A stretch of DNA of 6,775 bases from Chloroflexota bacterium (GTDB lineage Bacteria; Chloroflexota; Anaerolineae; Anaerolineales; UBA11858): contig DOTA01000257.1 in assembly GCA_003513015.1 (NCBI GenBank), forward strand, positions 1 through 6,775. The letters run 5' to 3'. Made by a program: the position numbers and the translations under genes. Positions within the stretch are counted from its first letter, which is position 1. Each line of letters starts with the position of its first letter. Shown piece after piece: positions 1 to 5,254 of the stretch. The notes beneath the pieces were generated by a model. That model had not been told where the DNA came from, did no database searches, and saw only the letters and a list, made by a program, of their open reading frames with translations.

Positions 1-374
1 ATCAAAAAAGTGGTACGGAAAACACCTTGATACTCACGGCCCATAAATTTTTTGAGGCCCCACACCCCGTAAGCTTCACAAACCTGATGGTCCGTATCTG
101 CTAAAAGAGTGAAGGGCAGTTCGAATTTGGCCTTGAATTTGGTGTGTTTCTTTGGGGTATCCGGGCTGACCCCCAGGATAACCACACCGGCATCTGCGTA
201 GGCGCTGTAATCATCGCGGAAGTTGCAAGCCTCCGTGGTGCAGCCGGGAGTATCGTCTTTGGGGTAGAAATATAACAACACCGTTTTGCCGCGGTAATCC
301 TCCAGGCGATGCAGATTTTCGGATTCATCGAGCAACTCAAATTCGGGGGCTGGGTTTCCGGCTTCTATCGGCAT
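1..374 (-). CDS. bcp: Thioredoxin-dependent peroxiredoxin, Bcp/PrxQ family (3' end beyond window)
   Basis: This is the N-terminal 124 residues of an AhpC/TSA-fold peroxiredoxin that reduces hydrogen peroxide and organic hydroperoxides in the cytoplasm, using thioredoxin as electron donor. The translation shows the Bcp signature YPKDDTPGCTTEAC, with the peroxidatic Cys at residue 45 and the atypical 2-Cys resolving Cys at residue 50, the same five-residue spacing as in E. coli Bcp. Further family landmarks are LGVSPDTPKKH (about 67-77), FTLLADTDHQVCEAYGVWG (about 86-104) and the FMGREY segment before FRTTFLI. Bcp proteins are about 150-160 residues, so roughly 30 C-terminal residues lie to the left of base 1. 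The ATG at 372-374 is supported by a strong Shine-Dalgarno (381-387) at 6 nt. It lies 25 nt after the response-regulator gene on the same strand and is probably its operon partner. Family assignment is confident; the exact peroxide substrate is not determinable. Confidence 0.95.
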   Translation of the reverse strand, partial: MPIEAGNPAPEFELLDESENLHRLEDYRGKTVLLYFYPKDDTPGCTTEACNFRDDYSAYADAGVVILGVSPDTPKKHTKFKAKFELPFTLLADTDHQVCEAYGVWGLKKFMGREYQGVFRTTFL

Positions 375-380
375 GGGTTC

Positions 381-387
381 TCTCCTT
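381..387 (-). promoter_or_regulatory. Ribosome binding site of the peroxiredoxin gene
   Basis: On the minus strand this reads AAGGAGA and ends 6 nt before the ATG at 372-374. It is close to the Shine-Dalgarno consensus and fixes the start of the peroxiredoxin gene. It sits in the 25-nt gap after the response-regulator stop codon. Confidence 0.8.
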
Positions 388-399
388 TCCACAATCAAG

Positions 400-768
400 C
401 TAGGCCAAAACACCCGCAATCCGCAAGGCCGCTTCGATCCGGTCCACGCTGGTAGGTTTGACAATCAGCGCCAGTACACCAGTATCACGGGCTTTTTGCG
501 CCGTTTCGGGTTGGTCGTCTGAGGTGACGATGATTACGGGAATATTTTTCATTTGAGGCAAACGCCGTAAATAGGCCATTACTTCGAAGCCATCCACGCC
601 CGGCATGTTGACATCCAAAAAAACCGCGTCGGGCGTTTCTTTTTGCAGCATCATCATGCCCGTGCGAGCGCCATAGGCCACTCTGGCCTCCAGCCCCAAC
701 AAAGTGACAATTTGAGCCAGGCTATCGGCCATCTCGCGATTATCATCAACGATCAATACAGATTGCAT
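400..768 (-). CDS. Single-domain (CheY-like) response regulator
   Basis: This 122-residue protein is a complete receiver domain with no DNA-binding or enzymatic output domain. The receiver landmarks are all present: the acidic pair D8-D9 for Mg binding in LIVDDN, phosphoacceptor D52 in VFLDVNMPGVDG, the switch Thr at 82 in VIIVTSDD, and the invariant Lys at 104 in LIVKPTS. A stand-alone receiver normally acts by protein-protein contact or in a phosphorelay, with a histidine kinase phosphorylating D52; no kinase is encoded in the window. The ATG at 766-768 lies only 3 nt after the stop of the moeA-type gene, so the two are probably translationally coupled. The only Shine-Dalgarno-like stretch (AAGGT, minus strand, 779-783) is inside the end of that upstream gene at a rather long spacing of 10 nt. 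The signalling pathway it serves cannot be read from the sequence. Confidence 0.95.
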   Translation of the reverse strand: MQSVLIVDDNREMADSLAQIVTLLGLEARVAYGARTGMMMLQKETPDAVFLDVNMPGVDGFEVMAYLRRLPQMKNIPVIIVTSDDQPETAQKARDTGVLALIVKPTSVDRIEAALRIAGVLA

Positions 769-771
769 ACT

Positions 772-2805
772 TCACTTTACCTTAGCGACCAGTTTACCCA
801 TCACGCCGATGTCATAACCGGGCAAGCCAGCAACCATACTTTTGAAACTCAGATCCTCGAGTAAAACCCACAAAGGGGCCAGCAAATCGCTCTCAGCATA
901 AACTTCCGGCACCACCAGATCATAACGCTCTTGAAAAAGCGGCACAAAATCCAGTTGCAGGGCTTGTGCGGCAGCAGCGATGCCCAAGCCACAATCTGCC
1001 CGCCCGGAAGCAATCGCTGCGGCCACCGAAAGATGCGTAAACTCTTCTTGATGATAGCCATTAATTGCTTCGGGGACAAGGCCTATTTTCCCTAAATGAT
1101 AATCCAGCAAGACGCGCGTTCCCGCGCCTCGCTGGCGGTTGACAAAACGGACCTCAGGGTTGCGGAGGTCTCCCAAAGATTGGATTCCCTTGGGGTTGCC
1201 GCGCGGCACCAACAAACCCTGCTCGCGTCCCACCAACGCTACCACCCGCACGGGAGTCTCCGGCAAATATTGGCGGATGTAACTCAAATTATATTCGCCG
1301 CTTTCGGGGTCGAGCAAATGCGAACCAGCTAAATGGGCTTCGCCGCGGCGCAAGGCCACCAACCCGCCCAAACTGCCCACATTAGCCGAGGCCAGCCGCC
1401 GTCCGCGCGCCGCCAAAAACTGGGCAATTACATCCAGGGTAATATCGTGCGAGCCGATCGCCAAAATGGTGCGCTCGATCTCAGCCGTGGAACGGTACAG
1501 GCGCACTTTCACTTTTTCCCCGGCGGGCAGGCCCTGCGAACCGCGCGGGATGATCACAATGCCATCGGCCTGCACTAGAGAAGTGATCACCCCTGCGCCG
1601 CGGGCCACGGGTGCAGCCAGGGTTTTCTCACCCACGCGCCCCACGGCCACGCGCACGTAGTCATCATCGCCACCGGGGGAGGTAATTTTTCGGGTCAGGT
1701 TGGCTTCGATCTCATAGGGCTGCGCCGAGGGACGCCCCAGCCATTGGGCAATCAGCGGCTCAACGAAGATTTCGCCCGTCAACGCGGCGGAGACGGGGTA
1801 ACCGGGAACGCCAATGATGGGGACGACGGATGAAAGATGAGAGACGGTATCTTCCTGTTCCCGGTCTGCGGTCCTAGGTCGCGCAACCATCCCCAAAATC
1901 ACGGGATGCCCCGGGCGGACAGCCACGCCGTGAACGAGTAACTCGCCGAGCGATTCCACCACACCTGCGGAAAAATCTTCGGAACCAGCGGATGAACCCG
2001 CATTGAGCAGAATCAGATCCGCGCTTTGGGCGGCCTCGGCCACCCGAGAACGGATGCCCTCAAAATTGTCGGGGGTGATGCTCCAGCGAGCCGCCTCGCC
2101 GCCCCAGCCATTGACCTGGGCAGCCAACACCAGGGAGTTATATTCGATAATATCCCCGGATGCAACCGGCTCGCCGATCGGTTTCAGTTCCGTACCAGTG
2201 GGCAAGATCGCCACTTTGGGCTTGCGCGCCACTTTGACGGTGTGATGCCCACAGCCAGCAATCGCGCCCAAATCAACCGGGCGCAAGGTGTGCCCGGCGG
2301 GCAGCACCAGTTGGGTGGCAACCATATCTTCACCCAGGGGACGCACGTGACTCCAGGGGGTGACAGCGGCACGGATGCGGATGCTGTGCGGTTGGCGGGA
2401 ATCGGACGCGGGCTGGCCGTTCTCAGCCAGGGGTTCGACTTTTTCGATGGGGATCACGGCATTCGCCCATAGCGGCAGGGGATCCCCCGTATCAATGTAG
2501 GTGGTGCGGATTTCGCCATCCGTAAAAACCGCGGTGGGGATCGCTACCGGCGATGTGGGCATGGCGCTTTCGGTGTCAATGGCGCACACAGCAAAACCAT
2601 CCATAGCGGAGGCGTGATAGTGGGGAGAAGAGATTTTGGCCCATACCGGTTCGGCCAGCACGCGGCCGAGGATATGCTCATCGAGAGGAAGTTCTTCAAC
2701 ACCTAAGACCCGCCAGAGATCGACGGCTTCGAGGGCGGATTGCAGGCGGGCTTGCGCTTCGTTGAGGGGAATATCGTGAAGGTAGACAGACATATTTTTA
2801 ACCAT
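772..2805 (-). CDS. moeA: MoeA-type molybdopterin molybdenumtransferase fused to a PBP-like domain
   Basis: This 677-residue cytoplasmic protein has two parts. Residues about 5-440 are MoeA, which inserts molybdate into adenylylated molybdopterin to form the molybdenum cofactor. Visible MoeA marks are ASAMDGFAV (65-73), DTGDPLPLWANAVIPIEKVE (105-124), RPLGED (155-160), the MogA/MoaB-like core VAILPTGTEL (198-207) with NAGSSAGSEDF (268-278), VRPGHPVILG (296-305), and VPGYPVSAAL (333-342). Residues about 446-660 are a substrate-binding-protein-like domain (PBP_like, as in COG1910), with NVGSLGGLVALRRGEAHLAG and RQRGAGTRVLLDYHLG. E. coli MoeA is about 410 residues, so the extra length is this domain. 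This fusion is known in archaea and some bacteria; binding of molybdate or tungstate by the C-terminal domain is my inference. Residues about 309-326 look like a non-conserved in-frame insertion. The start could be Met1 (2805) or Met5 (2793, MSVYLHDIPL); neither has a clear Shine-Dalgarno. It heads the minus-strand cluster. Confidence 0.93.
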   Translation of the reverse strand: MVKNMSVYLHDIPLNEAQARLQSALEAVDLWRVLGVEELPLDEHILGRVLAEPVWAKISSPHYHASAMDGFAVCAIDTESAMPTSPVAIPTAVFTDGEIRTTYIDTGDPLPLWANAVIPIEKVEPLAENGQPASDSRQPHSIRIRAAVTPWSHVRPLGEDMVATQLVLPAGHTLRPVDLGAIAGCGHHTVKVARKPKVAILPTGTELKPIGEPVASGDIIEYNSLVLAAQVNGWGGEAARWSITPDNFEGIRSRVAEAAQSADLILLNAGSSAGSEDFSAGVVESLGELLVHGVAVRPGHPVILGMVARPRTADREQEDTVSHLSSVVPIIGVPGYPVSAALTGEIFVEPLIAQWLGRPSAQPYEIEANLTRKITSPGGDDDYVRVAVGRVGEKTLAAPVARGAGVITSLVQADGIVIIPRGSQGLPAGEKVKVRLYRSTAEIERTILAIGSHDITLDVIAQFLAARGRRLASANVGSLGGLVALRRGEAHLAGSHLLDPESGEYNLSYIRQYLPETPVRVVALVGREQGLLVPRGNPKGIQSLGDLRNPEVRFVNRQRGAGTRVLLDYHLGKIGLVPEAINGYHQEEFTHLSVAAAIASGRADCGLGIAAAAQALQLDFVPLFQERYDLVVPEVYAESDLLAPLWVLLEDLSFKSMVAGLPGYDIGVMGKLVAKVK
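1860..1880. repeat. Three 7-nt NNNGGTC units inside the moeA coding sequence
   Basis: On the plus strand the bases read CCCGGTC-TGCGGTC-CTAGGTC, three consecutive 7-nt units sharing GGTC (GACCNNN on the coding strand). They encode part of a poorly conserved hydrophilic loop (about residues 309-316) between two conserved MoeA motifs. The adjoining 1825-1847 stretch also has a short direct repeat, ACGG flanking a GATGAAAGATGAGAG-type purine run. It looks like an in-frame repeat insertion, but it is short enough that chance cannot be excluded. Confidence 0.45.
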
Positions 2806-2948
2806 TAATTAGGTGTTTTATATCCGAATTTTATCATCTCTGCCCAAGCCAGGCGACTCTCTAATTAAATTGGTGATGTTTTGCACAAGAATGCCTGTCG
2901 ATTATCACATTCGCTTTTTCGAATATAAGCTACAATATATTCAGAATC
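2806..2948. promoter_or_regulatory. Divergent intergenic region between moeA and arsR
   Basis: This 143-bp stretch must carry the promoters for both divergent clusters. On the arsR side lies an ordered array of GAATATA-type half-sites and a TACAAT -10-like hexamer, given as separate entries. On the moeA side the minus strand shows a TATAAA hexamer about 11 nt upstream of the Met1 ATG, with a poor TTGGGC -35-like hexamer 19 nt further up. I regard that moeA promoter as only a weak guess. No terminator or small gene is visible here. Confidence 0.6.
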
Positions 2949-2957
2949 ATGAATATA
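2906..2957. promoter_or_regulatory. Putative ArsR operator array over the arsR promoter and start
   Basis: Three perfect 7-mers occur in alternating orientation with 8-nt spacers: GAATATA (2921-2927), TATATTC (2936-2942), GAATATA (2951-2957). A fourth, weaker half-site CACATTC (2906-2912, 5 of 7 matching TATATTC) is in the same 15-nt register. Any adjacent pair forms a dyad of the kind bound by dimeric ArsR/SmtB winged-helix repressors, whose AT-rich operators typically contain ATTC/GAAT halves. The array covers the presumed -10 region and runs through the arsR ATG, which fits autorepression. The repeats are seen directly; their binding by ArsR is inferred from position. Confidence 0.65.
2931..2936 (+). 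promoter_or_regulatory. Candidate -10 element of the arsR operon
   Basis: TACAAT differs from the TATAAT consensus at one position and lies 12 nt before the arsR ATG. The -35 region is not clear: CATTCG at 17-nt spacing is poor. An alternative pairing is TTATCA (2902-2907) with TATAAG (2924-2929) at 16-nt spacing. With TACAAT as the -10 the transcript would start within a few bases of the ATG. Confidence 0.4.
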
Positions 2958-3335
2958 ACAGAACTCACCCCTGATGAAAAACTCAGCCGCATCTTTCGAG
3001 CGATCAGTACGCCCGCTCGTTTTCGCATCCTGATGGCCATTGGAACTGGCGAGGCCTGCGTCTGCCACCTGGAAGCTTTGCTGGATTTACGCCAGGCTTA
3101 CATCTCTCAGCAATTGATGGAAATGCGCGAAGCTAATCTGGTGGAACCCCGGCGCGAAGGCCGCTACATCTTCTACCGTTTAACCGAACCGCAATTGCTC
3201 CCCGCGTTAATAGAGATTGGCAAGCTGTTCAGTATTCCCACTGCGGAAATGGAGAATCAACTGAATACCGAACCGCTGCCCCAATGTTGCTGCCCAGATT
3301 GCATTGCCCAACTTGACCCCTCATTCATCCCATGA
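2949..3335 (+). CDS. arsR: ArsR/SmtB-family metalloid-responsive repressor
   Basis: This 128-residue winged-helix regulator should bind the operator upstream of its own gene as a dimer and release it on binding As(III), Sb(III) or a related soft metal ion. Residues about 11-85 form the ArsR helix-turn-helix: STPARFRILMAIGTGEACVCHLEALL, then the recognition region LRQAYISQQLMEMREANLV, then the wing RREGRYIFYRL. The CVC pair (C37, C39) sits where classical ArsR proteins carry their ELCVCDL metal site. A second cysteine cluster lies near the C-terminus, QCCCPDC with C113, C114, C115 and C118, which is not part of the plasmid R773-type protein. The ATG at 2949 has no Shine-Dalgarno and the next Met is residue 29, inside the fold, so the start is probably right and translation may be nearly leaderless. 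It is the first gene of the arsenic operon. Confidence 0.93.
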   Translation: MNITELTPDEKLSRIFRAISTPARFRILMAIGTGEACVCHLEALLDLRQAYISQQLMEMREANLVEPRREGRYIFYRLTEPQLLPALIEIGKLFSIPTAEMENQLNTEPLPQCCCPDCIAQLDPSFIP

Positions 3336-3357
3336 GAAGAAATTTCAACACAGAAAT

Positions 3358-3363
3358 AGGAGA
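3358..3363 (+). promoter_or_regulatory. Ribosome binding site deciding the start of the thioredoxin-like gene
   Basis: AGGAGA ends 7 nt before the ATG at 3371. The upstream in-frame ATG at 3332, which overlaps the arsR stop codon, has no Shine-Dalgarno and would add 13 non-conserved residues. The 3371 start is therefore preferred. Confidence 0.8.
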
Positions 3364-3370
3364 AAATTAT

Positions 3371-3622
3371 ATGCTAACGATTAAAGTGCTTGGTTCCGGC
3401 TGCGCCAACTGCAAACGCCTGGAGCAACTCACCCGAAAAGTCATTGGTGATTTGGGCCTTGAAGCCGAAGTCATCAAAGTTACCGATCCGACAAAATACG
3501 CCGACTATGGCGTGATGTCGACCCCTGGGCTGGTAATCAACGAAAAAACTGTGAGCAGTGGTCGGATTCCTTCGATCGCCGAGATTACCAGCTTCGTAAC
3601 CACGGCGCTGTCTGTCAACTAA
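3371..3622 (+). CDS. Small thioredoxin-fold redox-active disulfide protein
   Basis: With the start at 3371 this is an 83-residue cytoplasmic thioredoxin-family protein of the short redox-active disulfide protein 2 type (thioredoxin_3, MTH895-like, usually about 75-85 residues). The active site is GSGCANCK with C11 and C14, the cis-proline loop is STPGLVINEK (P52), and the remaining fold is the compact beta-alpha-beta pattern ending in SIAEITSFV. It can be expected to do dithiol-disulfide exchange. It lies 35 nt after arsR and before an ArsP-type permease, a gene arrangement I recall in several phyla. By inference it reduces thiols or passes on an arsenic-thiol adduct for the transporters, or donates electrons to an arsenate reductase encoded elsewhere; the sequence itself does not decide. 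A longer reading from 3332 (96 residues) is possible but unlikely. Confidence 0.88.
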   Translation: MLTIKVLGSGCANCKRLEQLTRKVIGDLGLEAEVIKVTDPTKYADYGVMSTPGLVINEKTVSSGRIPSIAEITSFVTTALSVN

Positions 3623-3623
3623 G

Positions 3624-3676
3624 GCATTGTCCGTTGTTTACTTCCCAGTTTTATGTGCGCGTCCAACGGATAATGC
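3624..3676 (+). repeat. Long hairpin 1 in the thioredoxin-permease gap
   Basis: The left arm GCATTGTCCGTTG (3624-3636) pairs with CAACGGATAATGC (3664-3676) over 13 positions, all Watson-Crick except one G-U wobble, around a 27-nt loop. It begins just after the thioredoxin stop codon. There is no T-run after the right arm, so it is not a standard intrinsic terminator. It could stabilise the upstream mRNA, act as an RNA switch element, or form paired protein-binding sites in DNA. Confidence 0.65.
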
Positions 3677-3680
3677 TCAA

Positions 3681-3732
3681 GATTTGTCCAGTTGCACCCA
3701 GTGAAAATTCAGAAGTTATTTCTGGACAAATC
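3681..3732 (+). repeat. Long hairpin 2 in the thioredoxin-permease gap
   Basis: GATTTGTCCAG (3681-3691) and CTGGACAAATC (3722-3732) are a perfect 11-bp inverted repeat around 30 nt. It follows hairpin 1 after only four bases and is almost the same overall length (52 against 53 nt). Both left arms contain TTGTCC followed by GTTG one or two bases later. No T-run follows, so intrinsic termination is not supported. It ends 34 nt before the permease start codon. Confidence 0.65.
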
Positions 3733-3766
3733 CAAAGTTATCTGATTACCAATCCGGGATATTCAT

Positions 3767-5236
3767 ATGCTTGAAAGCATGCTTACTTTTGTGGCGCGCC
3801 TGCTGGGCAGCGGTCTGGGGAACCTGGCAGCTTATCTGGCAGCCCATGTGCTTTTATGCCTGCTCCCGGCTTTTTATATTGCCGGGGCCATGACAGCCTT
3901 AATCCCCAAAGAAACTATCACCCGGTTTTTGGGACGCAATACGCCCAAAATAATCTCGTATCCGGCTTCGGCTGCGGCGGGATTTTTGCTGGCAGTCTGC
4001 TCGTGTACCGTAATTCCCCTGTTTGCCGGGATCTACAAAAAAGGCGCGGGCTTGGGGCCAGCGATCACCTTCTTATTTGTGGCACCCGCGGTCAACATCC
4101 TGGCACTTTCCTATACAGGTACGGTCATCGGGGTAGATTTAGCCATCGCCCGCCTCGTGCTTTCGCTGGCGTTTGGAATCGGGATCGGTTTAATCATGGC
4201 GCTCATTTTCCACAAAGAAGATGTAGAGCACGATCAAGCGACTGATACCATGTTCGCCGGGCAAGCCGCCATGCGGCGATCCACGGTGATCTTTTTGCTA
4301 CTTCTGGTGGCGCTGCTGGTTGTAGGCACCTTCCAGGTTGCGCTCCTGAAACATATCTATTTCCAGATCAACTTACCCATCCCCGGCGTGGCTCATATTC
4401 AAGATTCTCTCTACAAGTTGGTTCCTTTTGATGCGACCAAAGGCGAAGAGGGTGTTACCGCCCAAGGTGCCGTTTTGATTGGCATGTTGGTCTTGATTGG
4501 TTTGGCATCTTGGAAGGGGATCGAGAATATTTTTGAGGGATTCAACGCCTGGACCTGGATTTCCATTTCCCTGGTGGGGCTGACCCTCCTGATCGCGGCT
4601 TTAGGGGTGATTCCGTACCCAGGAGGCGCGACTCTGCTTTTGACTGGCAAATTCCTGGGTGTGCTGGTACTCACCATTTTGCTGGGCTGGATGCTAAAAA
4701 CGCAACTGACCGAAGATGAGAATCGGGATTTTCTGTGGGAATCCTGGCGGTTCGTGAAACAGATTTTCCCCTTATTGCTGGTGGGCGTCTTCGTGGTCGG
4801 TATGATCCGAGAGGTGCTCCGCCCCGAATGGATTCAGGCTTTGGCGGGCGAAAATACAATTTTTGCCAATTTTGTCGGCGTTGTTTTCGGCGTTTTTATG
4901 TACTTCCCCACCCTGGTGGAAGTGCCCATCGCCCAGATGTTTTTAGATTTGGGGATGCACCGCGGGCCGCTGCTGGCCTACCTGATCTCCGATCCCGAAC
5001 TCAGCTTGCAAAGTATCTTGATCACGGCATCTATCATCGGACGATTGAAAGCCTGGGTGTACGTGGGCTGGGTAGCACTGTTTAGCACCCTCTCTGGTTT
5101 GTTGTACGGAGCTTGGATCAATGGGGCCAGCCTGGGCAGCGTAGGGCTGTACTTGGTCGGCATTCTGGCCTTGTTAATCGCGAGTCTCTGGCTGCTCAAC
5201 CGCCGAAATGCGCTTAAAACTGTAGTAATTCACTAA
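3767..5236 (+). CDS. ArsP/DUF318-family membrane permease (long form)
   Basis: This 489-residue inner-membrane protein belongs to the ArsP_1/DUF318 permease family (COG0701), whose characterised member ArsP exports trivalent organoarsenicals. Two diverged repeats are visible. The first (about 17-150) has LLAVCSCTVIPLFAGIYKKG with the Cys pair C78 and C80, then GLGPAITFLFVAPAVNILAL. The second (about 330-475) has YFPTLVEVPIAQMFLDLGMHRG, LISDPELSLQSILI and LKAWVYVGWVALFSTLSGLLYG. Between them lies an extended middle part (about 150-330) with a polar stretch (193-231) and extra hydrophobic segments near 173-192, 233-247, 262-283 and 290-310; compact relatives of about 300-350 residues lack this. 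Only a weak GGGA precedes the ATG, at 7 nt; Met5 is an alternative start. Acr3 follows after 18 nt. Membership in the arsenic operon favours arsenic export, but family members with unknown substrates are common, so I give no gene symbol. Confidence 0.88.
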   Translation: MLESMLTFVARLLGSGLGNLAAYLAAHVLLCLLPAFYIAGAMTALIPKETITRFLGRNTPKIISYPASAAAGFLLAVCSCTVIPLFAGIYKKGAGLGPAITFLFVAPAVNILALSYTGTVIGVDLAIARLVLSLAFGIGIGLIMALIFHKEDVEHDQATDTMFAGQAAMRRSTVIFLLLLVALLVVGTFQVALLKHIYFQINLPIPGVAHIQDSLYKLVPFDATKGEEGVTAQGAVLIGMLVLIGLASWKGIENIFEGFNAWTWISISLVGLTLLIAALGVIPYPGGATLLLTGKFLGVLVLTILLGWMLKTQLTEDENRDFLWESWRFVKQIFPLLLVGVFVVGMIREVLRPEWIQALAGENTIFANFVGVVFGVFMYFPTLVEVPIAQMFLDLGMHRGPLLAYLISDPELSLQSILITASIIGRLKAWVYVGWVALFSTLSGLLYGAWINGASLGSVGLYLVGILALLIASLWLLNRRNALKTVVIH

Positions 5237-5244
5237 CTATCATC

Positions 5245-5250
5245 GGAGGT
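5245..5250 (+). promoter_or_regulatory. Ribosome binding site of acr3
   Basis: GGAGGT ends 4 nt before the ATG at 5255. It is the strongest Shine-Dalgarno in the plus-strand operon and lies in the 18-nt gap after the permease gene, suggesting that acr3 is well translated. Confidence 0.8.
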
Positions 5251-5254
5251 ACGC

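Noticed and set aside
2026..2472. 148-codon plus-strand open frame opposite moeA
   Set aside because: It lies entirely antisense to well-conserved MoeA sequence, resembles no family, and has no upstream ribosome binding site I could recognise.
2805..2868. Inverted pair TTAATTAG (2805-2812) and CTAATTAA (2861-2868) between moeA and arsR
   Set aside because: Only 8 AT-rich bases at 48-nt distance, one copy overlapping the moeA start; chance is a good explanation.
2865..3068. Minus-strand 67-codon open frame over the arsR promoter
   Set aside because: It spans the operator array and the arsR start, with no family resemblance; it is a shadow of arsR.
3332..3370. Longer start for the thioredoxin-like gene, ATG overlapping the arsR stop
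   Set aside because: There is no Shine-Dalgarno before 3332, the 13 added residues are not part of the thioredoxin fold, and AGGAGA sits at good spacing before the ATG at 3371.
3624..3732. Hairpins read as intrinsic terminators between thioredoxin and permease genes
   Set aside because: Neither right arm is followed by a run of T, and the loops are 27-30 nt, far longer than usual for terminators.
3856..4245. 129-codon open frame inside the permease gene in another frame
   Set aside because: It overlaps the strongly conserved first permease repeat, and its composition is that of a frame-shifted membrane protein gene.
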